The notes beneath the pieces were generated by a model, which was not told the DNA's origin, made no database searches, and saw only the letters and a list, made by a program, of their open reading frames with translations. This document shows positions 50,207 to 58,558 of a DNA stretch of 64,000 nt, one piece after another (the stretch's first letter is position 1; every line of letters begins with the position of its first letter). Source of the stretch: Nocardioides sp. Root190 (GTDB lineage: Bacteria > Actinomycetota > Actinomycetes > Propionibacteriales > Nocardioidaceae); contig NZ_LMIA01000009.1 in assembly GCF_001428565.1 (NCBI RefSeq), forward strand, positions 203,779 through 267,778. The letters run 5' to 3'. A program made the position numbers and the translations under genes.

Positions 50207-50842
50207 CTAGGAATCGGTGTCGGCAGTGGGCACGCCGAGGCCGGTGATGGACCCGCCGTGGCGTGCTGCGGCCTCACGTGCGATGTCCGCGTCGGGGCCC
50301 GGAAGCGGCACGAAGACGGTGTCCCGGTAGTACCGGAGCTCCTCGATGCTCTCCTGGATGTCCGCCAGTGCGCGGTGGTTGCCGCGCTTGGTGGGGGCAT
50401 TGAAGTAGGAGCGCGGGAACCACCGCTTGGAGAGCTCCTTGATCGAGGAGACGTCGACGATCCGGTAGTGCAGGAACCCGTCCAGCTCGGACATGTCGCG
50501 CGCGACGAAGCCGCGGTCGGTGGCCACGGAGTTGCCGGCCAGGGCGGGACGGCTGTCCGGCGCGCAGTGCTCGCGCAGGTAGGCCATCACCTGCTCCTCG
50601 GCCTCGCGCAGGGTGACTCCGTTCTCGAGCTCCTTCAACAGTCCGGAGTTCACGTGCATGGTGCGCACGAAGTCGATCATCTGGTCGAGCGCCTCGGCCG
50701 GAGGCTTGATGATGATGTCGACGCCCTCGCCGAGGACGTTGAGATCGAAGTCGGTCACCAGGGCCGCCACCTCGATCATGGCGTCGTTGACCAGGTCGAG
50801 CCCCGTCATCTCGCAGTCGATCCAGACCAGTCGTTCGCTCAC
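50207..50842 (-). CDS. orn: Oligoribonuclease
   Basis: This 211-residue DEDDh 3'-5' exonuclease degrades short RNAs and pGpG-type dinucleotides. Motif I is LVWIDCEMTGLD, motif II LAGNSVATDRGFV, motif III KRGNHRALADIQESIEELRYYR with the general-base His. The GTG start has TAGGGT eight bases upstream. The tRNA-His gene follows on the same strand; orn next to tRNA-His also occurs in mycobacteria. Confidence 0.96.
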   Translation of the reverse strand: MSERLVWIDCEMTGLDLVNDAMIEVAALVTDFDLNVLGEGVDIIIKPPAEALDQMIDFVRTMHVNSGLLKELENGVTLREAEEQVMAYLREHCAPDSRPALAGNSVATDRGFVARDMSELDGFLHYRIVDVSSIKELSKRWFPRSYFNAPTKRGNHRALADIQESIEELRYYRDTVFVPLPGPDADIAREAAARHGGSITGLGVPTADTDS

Positions 50843-50926
50843 GATGCTGCACCCTACGCCTGCCTGCCGAACGGCCCGACACGGCTTCTCAGGAGCCGCT
50901 CAGAGGAGCCCTCTAATCTCGGGTCC

Positions 50927-51430
50927 GTGAACCGAACACTGGCCTGGGTGGGTCTGCTCGCCAGGCTCGTGACCGGTGGAGTGTGGATCGTGGCCGGCGC
51001 CCTCAAGATCACCGAGCCCGACGCCAGCATCGCCGCAGTCCGCGCCTACCAGCTGCTGCCCTCCTCGCTCGCCGAGGCAGTCGGGCTGGCGCTTCCGGCC
51101 GTCGAGGTCGTGATCGGTCTCGCCCTGGTGCTCGGCGTCCTCGCCCGCGGTGCCGCGGTGCTCTCCGCGGTCCTCTTCCTGGCCTTCGTCATCGGCATCG
51201 CGTCGGTGTGGGCCCGCGGGATCGAGATCGACTGCGGCTGCTTCGGTGGCGGCGGCGCCGATCCAGGCGCCTCGTCGGCCTATCCGTGGGAGATCGCCCG
51301 CGACGTCGCACTCCTCGCCGCCTCGGTGCTGGTGGCCGCGCTGCGGCGTACCCCCCTCGCCCTGGATTCCCTACTGTTCGTACGTCGCCCGGTGCCCGCC
51401 GCCGGTGCACCTGAAGGAGCTGAGAACTGA
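50927..51430 (+). CDS. MauE/DoxX-type membrane redox protein
   Basis: A 167-residue membrane protein with four helices. The Cys pair in EIDCGCFGGGGADPG after helix 3 is the MauE-family motif. MauE-like proteins supply reducing or oxidising equivalents for disulfide formation outside the membrane. It overlaps by one base with a membrane-anchored DsbA-like thioredoxin gene, so the two probably form a thiol-oxidation pair, MauE in the role of DsbB. The GTG start follows TAATCT by seven bases and no ribosome site is seen, indicating a leaderless transcript. Confidence 0.92.
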   Translation: MNRTLAWVGLLARLVTGGVWIVAGALKITEPDASIAAVRAYQLLPSSLAEAVGLALPAVEVVIGLALVLGVLARGAAVLSAVLFLAFVIGIASVWARGIEIDCGCFGGGGADPGASSAYPWEIARDVALLAASVLVAALRRTPLALDSLLFVRRPVPAAGAPEGAEN

Positions 51431-52167
51431 TGTCCTCCAACAACTCGAAGGCCAGCGCGCGAGCGCAGAAGGTCGCCGACGAGCGGGCTGCTCAGGCTCG
51501 GCGGGAGACCCGTCGTCGGATCCTGACGATCGTCGGGGTCGTCGCCGCGATGGCGCTCATCGTCGGTGGAGCCATCACGGTCAGCCTGCTCAACAAGAAG
51601 GACGTCAAGGCGGCGCCCGCCGGTTCCAGTGAGTACGGCGTGACCATCGGCGACGCCGACGCCCCGCACACGGTGATCATCTACGAGGACTTCCTCTGCC
51701 CGTACTGCGGAGCCCTCGAGGCCGAGACCCGCGACGACCTGGAGCGGCTCGCCGCCGACGGCAAGGTGCTGGTCGAGTACCGGCCCTTCGACCTCCTGAG
51801 CCCCAGCTTCGGTGACTACCCGATCCGCGCGGCCAGTGCGTTCGCGCTCCTGCTCGAGGAGTCGGGCCCCGAGGTGGCGAAGAAGTTCCACGACCTGCTG
51901 TTCGAGAACCAGCCGTCCGAGCAGGACCCTGACTCGGTGAGCGACGACGACCTGGTCGCCTTCGCCGTCGAGGCCGGCGCCGAGGAGGCCGTCGTGCGCG
52001 AGGGCATCGAGGGCGTCAGCCACCGCGACTGGGTCGAGGCCGCGACCGCCGAGGCCAAGGACGCCGACGTCCAGGGCACGCCGACCGTCATCCTCGACGG
52101 CGAGGTGTTCGAGGACGGTCGCACCGTCCAGGACGTTGCGGACAACCTGGTGAAGGCGCTGGACTGA
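51430..52167 (+). CDS. Membrane-anchored DsbA-like thioredoxin-fold protein
   Basis: A 245-residue protein with a basic cytoplasmic start, one membrane helix (residues 31-54) and an external DsbA-family domain. The active site is EDFLCPYCGALE (Cys90-Pro-Tyr-Cys93), and the cis-Pro loop is VQGTPTVILDGEVF. The helical insert between these matches DsbA/DsbG. It would oxidise or isomerise disulfides in exported proteins, re-oxidised by the MauE-type partner directly upstream (TGATG overlap). Both are leaderless-operon style genes. Confidence 0.93.
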   Translation: MSSNNSKASARAQKVADERAAQARRETRRRILTIVGVVAAMALIVGGAITVSLLNKKDVKAAPAGSSEYGVTIGDADAPHTVIIYEDFLCPYCGALEAETRDDLERLAADGKVLVEYRPFDLLSPSFGDYPIRAASAFALLLEESGPEVAKKFHDLLFENQPSEQDPDSVSDDDLVAFAVEAGAEEAVVREGIEGVSHRDWVEAATAEAKDADVQGTPTVILDGEVFEDGRTVQDVADNLVKALD

Positions 52168-52172
52168 CCTCC

Positions 52173-53195
52173 GTGTCCGAGCTGCGGGAGTTCATCGCCG
52201 GCCTGCCCAAGGCCGAGCTGCACGTCCACCACGTCGGGTCCGCCTCACCGCGGATCGTCTCCGAGCTGGCCGAGCGCCATCCGGGGACGGTGCCGGCGGA
52301 CCCGGACCTGCTGAAGGACTTCTTCGCGTTCCGCGACTTCGCGCACTTCATCGAGGTCTACCTCGCCGTGGTCGACCTGGTGCGCACGCCCGAGGACGTG
52401 CGCTACCTGACCTACGAGGTCGGGCGCGAGCTCGCGCAGGGTCAGTCGGTCCGCTACGCCGAGCTCACCTGCACGCCGTACACGTCGGTCCTGCCCGAGG
52501 ACCCTGCGAAGGGGATGGCGATCGAGGCCTACACCGAGGCCATCGAGGACGCACGGATCGCGGCCGAGCGCGACTTCGGGCTCGTGCTGCGCTGGATCTA
52601 CGACATCCCGGGGGAGTCGGGCCTGCCGGCCGCCGACGCCACGCTGCGATTCGCGCTCGACCACCGGCCCGAGGGCCTGGTCGGGTTCGGGCTCGGCGGT
52701 CCGGAGATCGGTGTCCCGCGCGAGCAGTTCATCCCGCACTTCGCCGCTGCACGTGCCGCCGGCCTGCGCTCGGTGCCCCACGCGGGCGAGACCACCGGCC
52801 CGGAGACGATCTGGACCTCGTTGCGCGACCTCGGCGCCGAACGGATCGGCCACGGCACCTCCGCCGCCCAGGACCCCGCGCTGCTGGCGTACCTGGCCGA
52901 GAACCGGATCCCGCTCGAGGTGTGTCCCTCGTCCAACATCGCGACCCGTGCCGTCCCTTCGCTCGCCGAGCACCCGCTGCCACGCTTCGTGGAGGCCGGT
53001 GTCGTGGTGACCATCAACTCCGACGATCCGCCGATGTTCGGCACTACGCTCAACCGCGAGTACGAGATCGCCGCCGACCTGCTCGCGCTCGACCGGGGCG
53101 GCGTCGCCGAGCTCGCGCGGACCGGTGTCGGTGCGTCCTTCGCGCCCGACGACGTGAAGGCGCGGCTGGTCGCCGAGATCGACGCGCACGCATGA
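52173..53195 (+). CDS. Adenosine deaminase family protein
   Basis: A 340-residue amidohydrolase of the adenosine/AMP deaminase group. Metal ligands: His17 and His19 in KAELHVHHVGS, His in VPHAGET (also the catalytic His-Ala-Gly-Glu motif), His in ERIGHGTSA, and Asp in VTINSDDPPMFGT. The usual LHLHLEG loop reads LHVHHVG here, so the substrate loop differs from typical adenosine deaminases; aminodeoxyfutalosine or adenine deaminase activity should be considered. GTG start six bases after the DsbA-like stop. ATGA overlap with the acyl-CoA dehydrogenase gene. Confidence 0.9.
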   Translation: MSELREFIAGLPKAELHVHHVGSASPRIVSELAERHPGTVPADPDLLKDFFAFRDFAHFIEVYLAVVDLVRTPEDVRYLTYEVGRELAQGQSVRYAELTCTPYTSVLPEDPAKGMAIEAYTEAIEDARIAAERDFGLVLRWIYDIPGESGLPAADATLRFALDHRPEGLVGFGLGGPEIGVPREQFIPHFAAARAAGLRSVPHAGETTGPETIWTSLRDLGAERIGHGTSAAQDPALLAYLAENRIPLEVCPSSNIATRAVPSLAEHPLPRFVEAGVVVTINSDDPPMFGTTLNREYEIAADLLALDRGGVAELARTGVGASFAPDDVKARLVAEIDAHA

Positions 53196-54352
53196 CCCCG
53201 CTGGAGCTCTTCGACATCGACTCCCTCCTCTCCGAGGAGGAACGAGCGATGCGCGACAGCGTGCGCTCCTTCCTCGACGCACGGGTCCGTCCGCACCTCG
53301 GGGACTGGTACGAGGACGCCTCGATCCCGGTCCGTGACCTGGCTCGCGGTCTCGGCGACCTCGGCGTGCTCGGCATGCACCTCGAGGGCTACGGCTGTGC
53401 CGGCACGAGCGCCACCGCCTACGGCCTGGCCTGCCTCGAGCTCGAGGCAGCCGACTCCGGTCTGCGCTCGCTCGTCTCGGTGCAGGGATCGCTCGCGATG
53501 TTCGGCATCTGGAAGTGGGGCAGCGAGGAGCACAGGGAGACGTGGCTGCCGCGGATGGCCGCGGGTGAGGCGATCGGCTGCTTCGGGCTCACCGAGCCCG
53601 ACTTCGGTTCGAATCCGGCGGGCATGCGCACCAGGGCCGTACGGGACGGCGACGAGTGGGTGCTGAACGGCACCAAGATGTGGATCACCAACGGCTCGGT
53701 CGCTGACGTCGCCGTGGTCTGGGCGCAGACCACCGACGGCATCCGCGGCTTCGTGGTGCCGACGGACACGCCGGGCTTCTCCGCTCCCGAGATCAAGCGG
53801 AAGATGTCGCTGCGGGCGTCGGTGACCAGCGAGCTCGTCCTGTCCGACGTGCGCCTCCCCGCGTCGGCCGCCTTCCCCGAGGTCCGTGGGCTGAAGGGAC
53901 CGCTGTCCTGCCTGGACGAGGCGCGCTTCGGGATCGTGTTCGGCGCGCTCGGAGCGGCCCGCGACTGTCTGGACGTGGCGATCTCGTACGCGCAGGAGCG
54001 GGAGATCTTCGAGCGTCCCCTGGCGTCGTACCAGCTCACCCAGGCGAAGCTCGCGGACATGAGCCTCGAGCTCGGCAAGGGGATGCTGCTGGCGCTGCAC
54101 CTCGGGCGGCTCAAGGACGCCGGTCGGTTGCGGTCGGACCAGGTCAGCCTCGGCAAGCTCAACAACGTCCGCGAGGCGATCGCGATCGCCCGCGAGTGCC
54201 GCACGATCCTGGGGGCCGCCGGGATCACGCTGGAGTACCCGATCATGAGGCACGCCAACAACCTCGAGTCGGTGCTGACCTATGAAGGCACCAGTGAGGT
54301 GCACCAGCTCGTCATCGGACGGGCGCTCACGGGGGAGTCGGCCTTCCGCTGA
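53192..54352 (+). CDS. Acyl-CoA dehydrogenase, glutaryl-CoA dehydrogenase type
   Basis: A 386-residue flavoenzyme of the acyl-CoA dehydrogenase superfamily. The sequence [54 protein letters not shown] follows the glutaryl-CoA dehydrogenase pattern (substrate Arg region and FAD loop). The C-terminal [24 protein letters not shown] contains the catalytic Glu and adenine-binding segment. It would oxidise and decarboxylate glutaryl-CoA in lysine or aromatic degradation. It is coupled to the deaminase gene by a four-base overlap although the pathways differ. Terminator follows. Confidence 0.9.
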   Translation: MTPLELFDIDSLLSEEERAMRDSVRSFLDARVRPHLGDWYEDASIPVRDLARGLGDLGVLGMHLEGYGCAGTSATAYGLACLELEAADSGLRSLVSVQGSLAMFGIWKWGSEEHRETWLPRMAAGEAIGCFGLTEPDFGSNPAGMRTRAVRDGDEWVLNGTKMWITNGSVADVAVVWAQTTDGIRGFVVPTDTPGFSAPEIKRKMSLRASVTSELVLSDVRLPASAAFPEVRGLKGPLSCLDEARFGIVFGALGAARDCLDVAISYAQEREIFERPLASYQLTQAKLADMSLELGKGMLLALHLGRLKDAGRLRSDQVSLGKLNNVREAIAIARECRTILGAAGITLEYPIMRHANNLESVLTYEGTSEVHQLVIGRALTGESAFR

Positions 54353-54365
54353 GGGCAATTGTTCA

Positions 54366-54397
54366 GGCCCCACGGAGCTCATACCTTCCGCGGGGCC
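54366..54397 (+). terminator. Terminator hairpin
   Basis: GGCCCC-CGGA (54366-54376) pairs with TCCG-GGGGCC (54387-54397), loop about ten bases. It lies 13 bases after the acyl-CoA dehydrogenase stop and is followed by a TTTT run. Confidence 0.75.
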
Positions 54398-54479
54398 ACT
54401 GCTTTTGTACGACGACCGGCCGGCTCGCCGTGGGAGGCGCGCCGTCGCGCGGCGGCGGTGAGCGCCCCGGTGGTGCTGG

Positions 54480-54556
54480 TGGCGCCCCCGGCAGGATTCG
54501 AACCTGCGGCCAAGAACTTAGAAGATTCCTGCTCTATCCAGCTGAGCTACGGAGGC
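54480..54556 (-). tRNA. tRNA-Arg (UCU)
   Basis: Acceptor GCCTCCG/CGGGGGC; D-arm GCTCAGCTGGATAGAGC; anticodon stem GGAAT/GTTCT around CTTCTAA, anticodon TCT, reading AGA/AGG; T-arm AGGTTCGAATCCT. Discriminator G, and CCA is encoded, unlike the other tRNAs in the window. Confidence 0.96.
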
Positions 54557-54630
54557 ACGGGACGATCCAGCCGTCCCAGCGCCCGATTCTAGGGTCACCG
54601 GCCGAGCGGTGCTCCTCGGGGCGGTGCTCC

Positions 54631-55161
54631 TCATGTGTGGACCTGCACGATCCCGCGCACCAGCCAGTCCAGCGTCTCCTCGAAGCGCTCGGGGTGGTCC
54701 CACTCGCCGGGCGCGCGGATGTCGAGCAGCGTGGTGGCGACCGTCCAGTGCCCGACGTTGCCCGCCACGGTGACCGCGTCCCGTCGCCGGAGCCCGTGTC
54801 CGTCGAGCGCGTCGACCAGCCGTACGACGTACGCGACCGTCGCGTCGCGGTCGTCCGGTGTCATCAGCGTCCCCAGCCAGGGTCGGGCAAGCATCTCGTG
54901 GTGCAGCGTGCGCGCCCAGTTGGTCACCGTGGTGGGCAGGTCGGGGCCGGGGCGGAACTGCAGGTCCATCTCGGTGAAGGCGCGCGCGACGACGCCGCGC
55001 ACGAGGGCCTCCTTGTTGCCGACCAGCTGGTAGATCGTCTTGGTCGAGCAGGAGAGCTGCCGGGTGAGGTTGCGTGCGTGCAGGCCCGCGATGCCCTCGG
55101 TGTCCAGGATCCGCAGCGCCTCCGCGTGGATCCGGTCCGCGGTCAGGGGGTCGCGGCCCAT
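54631..55161 (-). CDS. TetR family regulator
   Basis: A 176-residue TetR-type regulator. The DNA-binding part is DRIHAEALRILDTEGIAGLHARNLTRQLSCSTKTIYQLVGNKEALVRGVV; the rest is a helical ligand domain (TVTNWARTLHHEMLARPWLGTL). It starts four bases after the SDR gene on the same strand, so both are one transcript. The KstR-type palindrome between the SDR gene and the divergent gene at 55974 may be its own operator. The ligand is unknown, possibly a lipid or steroid-derived CoA ester. Confidence 0.9.
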   Translation of the reverse strand: MGRDPLTADRIHAEALRILDTEGIAGLHARNLTRQLSCSTKTIYQLVGNKEALVRGVVARAFTEMDLQFRPGPDLPTTVTNWARTLHHEMLARPWLGTLMTPDDRDATVAYVVRLVDALDGHGLRRRDAVTVAGNVGHWTVATTLLDIRAPGEWDHPERFEETLDWLVRGIVQVHT

Positions 55162-55165
55162 CGGG

Positions 55166-55918
55166 TCAGAGGTTGGTCGGGATGTGCATGACGGTGCCGC
55201 CGTCGACGACGAACTCCGAGCCGGTGGCGAAGGACGACTCGTCGCTGGCGAGGAAGACCACGAACGCCGCGACCTCCTCGGGCTGACCGGCCCGGCCGAG
55301 CGGGATGGGGATCAGGCCCTCGGGCATCTGGTCCGTGGCGGGCGTGCTGATCCGGCCCGGGTGCAGGGAGTTGCAGCGGATGCCGTGCGGGGCGAGCTCC
55401 ATGGCCACGGACTTGGTCAGCCCGGTCAGGCCCCACTTGGAGGCGACGTACCCGTGCGCCCACGGGGTGCCGCGCAGCCCCTCGATGGAGGAGGTGTTGA
55501 TGATCGAGCCGCCACCAGCGGCGATCAATGCATCGGTCGCTGCCTGGATGCCGAGGAAGGCGCCGGTCAGGTTGACGTCGAGCATCTCCTGCCACTGCGA
55601 CTGCTTGTAGCGCTGGATCTGCCCGCCGTTGAAGATCCCGGCGTTGTTGAACAGCACGTCGAGCCTGCCGAACTCGGCGAGGGCCAGGGCGACGGCTGCG
55701 GCCCAGTCCTCCGCGGAGGTCACGTCGAGGTGGACGTAGCGCGCCGCGCTCTCCCCGAACTCCTCGCACAGGGCCGTGGCGAGCGCCTGGCCCTCCTCGT
55801 CGAGGAGGTCGCCGATGACGACCCTGGCGCCCTGCTCGACCAGCATCCGCGCGCTGGCGCCACCGATGTTGCGTGCGCCGCCGCTGATCAGCACGACCTT
55901 GTCGTCCACTCGTCCCAT
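55166..55918 (-). CDS. SDR oxidoreductase (hydroxysteroid-dehydrogenase-like)
   Basis: A 250-residue short-chain dehydrogenase. The cofactor motif reads SGGARNIGGASA (Asn replaces the usual Gly-Ile start, still GxxxGxG-like), NNAG at 91-94, catalytic Ser144, Tyr157 and Lys161, and the end ESSFATGSEFVVDGGTVM. Asp37 after beta-2 (VVIGDLLDEEG) favours NAD. The pattern resembles 3-alpha/20-beta-hydroxysteroid dehydrogenases, as does the KstR-type box 32 bases upstream. TACCCT lies seven bases before the ATG. Co-transcribed with the TetR gene. Confidence 0.9.
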   Translation of the reverse strand: MGRVDDKVVLISGGARNIGGASARMLVEQGARVVIGDLLDEEGQALATALCEEFGESAARYVHLDVTSAEDWAAAVALALAEFGRLDVLFNNAGIFNGGQIQRYKQSQWQEMLDVNLTGAFLGIQAATDALIAAGGGSIINTSSIEGLRGTPWAHGYVASKWGLTGLTKSVAMELAPHGIRCNSLHPGRISTPATDQMPEGLIPIPLGRAGQPEEVAAFVVFLASDESSFATGSEFVVDGGTVMHIPTNL

Positions 55919-55949
55919 GCGCGGCAGGGTAACAGTGTTTTCCTATTTC

Positions 55950-55963
55950 TAGAACACGTTCTA
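55950..55963. promoter_or_regulatory. KstR-type operator
   Basis: TAGAACACGTTCTA matches the mycobacterial KstR consensus TnnAACnnGTTnnA exactly. It lies between divergent genes and overlaps TACACT, the -10 hexamer six bases before the start at 55974. It may be bound by a KstR homologue or by the local TetR protein. Confidence 0.7.
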
Positions 55964-55973
55964 CACTCCGCCC

Positions 55974-57053
55974 ATGGTCATTCGTGTCGCCCAGGTCGGG
56001 ACCGGCAACGCCGGCATGCTCACCCTGCGCCAGCTCATCCAGGACGCCCGGTTCGAGCTCGTCGCGGTGGGGGTCTCCACGCCCGCCAAGGTGGGTGTCG
56101 ACGCCGGCGAGCTCGCGCGGATCGACGTCGAGACGGGCGTGCGCGCGGTCGGCTCGCTGGACGAGGTCATCGCGACGAGTCCGGACTGTGTCGTCTACTG
56201 CGCGATGGGGGACACCCGACCGGTCGAGGCCACCAACGACGTCCGCGCGCTGCTCGAGGCAGGGATCGACGTCGTCGGTTCGGCGCCCGGGACGCTGCAG
56301 TTCCCGTGGGGCACGATGCCGCAGAAGGTCATCGACAAGGTCGAGACGTCCGCCAGGGCGGGCGGTGCATCGGTCTACATCACCGGCGTCGACCCCGGCT
56401 GGGCCAGCGACCTGGTCCCGCTCGCGCTGGCCAGCACCTGCCAGCGGATCGAGCAGATCACGTGCTACGAGCTCGCCGACTACGCGACGTACGACGGCGC
56501 GGAGGTCATGTTCGACCTGATGGGCTTCGGTCATCGACTCGACTCGACCCCGATGCTCTTCCTGCCCGGCGTGCTGGGTCTGGCCTGGGGTACGGCGATC
56601 CGGATGATGGCCACCGCCATCGGCATCGAGGTCGACGAGATCGTCGAGTTCTGGGAGGCCGAGCCGGCTCCCGAGACCTACGAGATCGCTGCGGGGACGA
56701 TCGAGAAGGGCACCATCGCGGCGCTGCACTTCTCCATCAGCGGCATGGTCGACGGCCACCCGGCGATCGTGGTCGAGCACGTCACCCGCACCCGCGACGA
56801 CCTGCGGCCCGACTGGGCCCGTCCGTCATCGGGCGGAGGTGCCTACCGGGTCGAGATCACGGGGGAGCCGAGCTATGTCGTCGACATCGTGCCGAGCAGC
56901 GAGCACGGCGACCACAACCACGCCGCGATCGTGGCGGCCTGCGGTCGGATCGTGAACGCGATCCCCGACGTCATCGCTGCCGACCCGGGGATCAGGACGA
57001 CGCTCGACCTGCCGTTGCCGACCGGCCGCGGCACGTACGTCGCGCCGAGCTGA
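55974..57053 (+). CDS. Dihydrodipicolinate-reductase-like NAD(P)-dependent dehydrogenase
   Basis: A 359-residue protein with an N-terminal Rossmann fold (VIRVAQVGTGNAGMLTLRQLI) and a C-terminal domain as in dihydrodipicolinate reductase-like and 2,4-diaminopentanoate dehydrogenase-like enzymes (VYITGVDPGWASDLVPLALA, MVDGHPAIVVEHVTRTRDD). Members with this layout are common near lipid and steroid degradation genes in actinobacteria, but the reaction is rarely known. TACACT stands six bases before the ATG, overlapped by a KstR-type operator, so lipid-dependent control is likely. Confidence 0.88.
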   Translation: MVIRVAQVGTGNAGMLTLRQLIQDARFELVAVGVSTPAKVGVDAGELARIDVETGVRAVGSLDEVIATSPDCVVYCAMGDTRPVEATNDVRALLEAGIDVVGSAPGTLQFPWGTMPQKVIDKVETSARAGGASVYITGVDPGWASDLVPLALASTCQRIEQITCYELADYATYDGAEVMFDLMGFGHRLDSTPMLFLPGVLGLAWGTAIRMMATAIGIEVDEIVEFWEAEPAPETYEIAAGTIEKGTIAALHFSISGMVDGHPAIVVEHVTRTRDDLRPDWARPSSGGGAYRVEITGEPSYVVDIVPSSEHGDHNHAAIVAACGRIVNAIPDVIAADPGIRTTLDLPLPTGRGTYVAPS

Positions 57054-57065
57054 CCTCGCGGCGGA

Positions 57066-58454
57066 TCACTCCGACTTGTGGGCGATCGCGGCGGCGACCG
57101 CGTGGTGCACCTCGGGGTGGAACACCGACGGCATGATGAAGCTCGCGTTGAGCTCGTCGTCGTGCACGACGTGCGCGATCGCGTCGGCGGCGCGCAGGCA
57201 CATCTCCACGGTGACCTCGGTCGCGCGCGCGTCGAGCAGCCCGCGGAAGACGCCCGGGAACGCCAGCACGTTGTTGATCTGGTTCGGGAAGTCGGAGCGA
57301 CCGGAGGCCACCACGGCGGCGTACTTCGCTGCCTGCGCGGGGTCCACCTCCGGGTCGGGGTTGGCCAGTGCGAACACGACCGGGTTCTCGGCCATGGCGG
57401 AGATCCACTCGGGCTGGAGGATGCCGGGCGCGCTCACGCCGATGAACACGTCGGCGCCGGCGAGGACGTCCTGGAGTCCGCCACGTCGGCCGTCGCGGTT
57501 GGTCAGCGAGGCGAGCTCCTCGTGCGAGGGTGAGAGGCCCTCGTCGCCCGCGGCGAGCGCGCCGGACCGGTCGACGACCACGACGTCCTTGGCCCCGCCG
57601 GCGATCAGGAGCTTCACGATCGCCGTACCCGCGGCGCCCGCACCCGAGACGACCACCCGGGCCTCGCCGATGGTCTTGTCGACCACGCGGAGGGCGTTGG
57701 TCAGAGCGGCGAGCACGACGATCGCGGTGCCGTGCTGGTCGTCGTGGAAGACGGGGATGTCGAGGCGCTCGCGCAGGCGGGCCTCGATCTCGAAGCAGCG
57801 GGGCGCGGCGATGTCCTCGAGGTTGATGCCACCGAAGCCGGGGGCGATCAGCTCGACGGTGCGCACGATCTCGTCGGTGTCCTGCGTGTCCAGGCAGATC
57901 GGCCACGCGTCGATCTCGCCGAAGCGCTTGAACAGCGCGGCCTTGCCCTCCATCACCGGGAGCGCGGCGCCCGGTCCGATGTTGCCGAGTCCCAGGACGG
58001 CGCTGCCGTCGGTCACGACCGCCACGGCGTTGCCCTTGATGGTCAGGCGACGGACGTCCTCGGGGTTCTCGGCGATCGCCATCGAGACCCGCCCCACGCC
58101 CGGGGTGTAGGCCAGCGACATGTCGTCGCGGGTCTTGAGCGGGACCTTGGAGCTGACCTCGATCTTGCCGCCGAGGTGGATGAGGAAGGTCCGGTCGGAG
58201 ACCTTGTGCACCTCGACGCCCTCCACGGCCTTCACGGCCGCGGTCAGCTCCTCGGCGTGCTCGGCATCGGCGGCCGAGCAGGTGACGTCCACGGTGAGCC
58301 GCTGGTTGCTCGACTCGGCGACGTCGATCGCGGTGACCATGCCCCCTGCTCCGGCGATCGCCGTCGCGACCTCGCCGACGACACCGTGGTCGACGGTGGT
58401 GTGCAGGCGCATGGTGATGGAGTACGACGAGGCAGTGGCGGTCTTGGAGGGCAC
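57066..58454 (-). CDS. NAD(P)-dependent malic enzyme with N-terminal ACT domain
   Basis: A 462-residue enzyme that decarboxylates malate to pyruvate. Residues 10-85 form an ACT regulatory domain (SYSITMRLHTTVDHGVVGEVATAIAGAGGMVTAIDV). The malic domain follows: MSLAYTPGVGRVSMAI, VTDGSAVLGLGNIGPGAALPVMEGKAALFKRF, and DIPVFHDDQHGTAIVVLAAL; then the NAD domain VVVSGAGAAGTAIVKLLIAGG. Start GTG 58454 was chosen because CAGACT lies six bases upstream. The ACT domain suggests amino acid control. Divergent from the LLM gene. Confidence 0.94.
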   Translation of the reverse strand: MPSKTATASSYSITMRLHTTVDHGVVGEVATAIAGAGGMVTAIDVAESSNQRLTVDVTCSAADAEHAEELTAAVKAVEGVEVHKVSDRTFLIHLGGKIEVSSKVPLKTRDDMSLAYTPGVGRVSMAIAENPEDVRRLTIKGNAVAVVTDGSAVLGLGNIGPGAALPVMEGKAALFKRFGEIDAWPICLDTQDTDEIVRTVELIAPGFGGINLEDIAAPRCFEIEARLRERLDIPVFHDDQHGTAIVVLAALTNALRVVDKTIGEARVVVSGAGAAGTAIVKLLIAGGAKDVVVVDRSGALAAGDEGLSPSHEELASLTNRDGRRGGLQDVLAGADVFIGVSAPGILQPEWISAMAENPVVFALANPDPEVDPAQAAKYAAVVASGRSDFPNQINNVLAFPGVFRGLLDARATEVTVEMCLRAADAIAHVVHDDELNASFIMPSVFHPEVHHAVAAAIAHKSE

Positions 58455-58522
58455 GGGTCGAGTCTGGTCCCGCGCGGGGGTTACTGGGAAGTCGCAAGCG
58501 GGCGAACTCAACGACCAGATTG

Positions 58523-58538
58523 CTGGACACCTGTCCAG
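58523..58538. promoter_or_regulatory. Candidate operator upstream of LLM oxidoreductase
   Basis: CTGGACA-CC-TGTCCAG is a perfect dyad, enclosed by a second dyad ACCAGA (58514-58519) and TCTGGT (58539-58544). It covers the -35 position relative to CATGCT (58547-58552), the -10-like box six bases from GTG 58559. Confidence 0.6.
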
Positions 58539-58558
58539 TCTGGTGTCATGCTTCGCCG

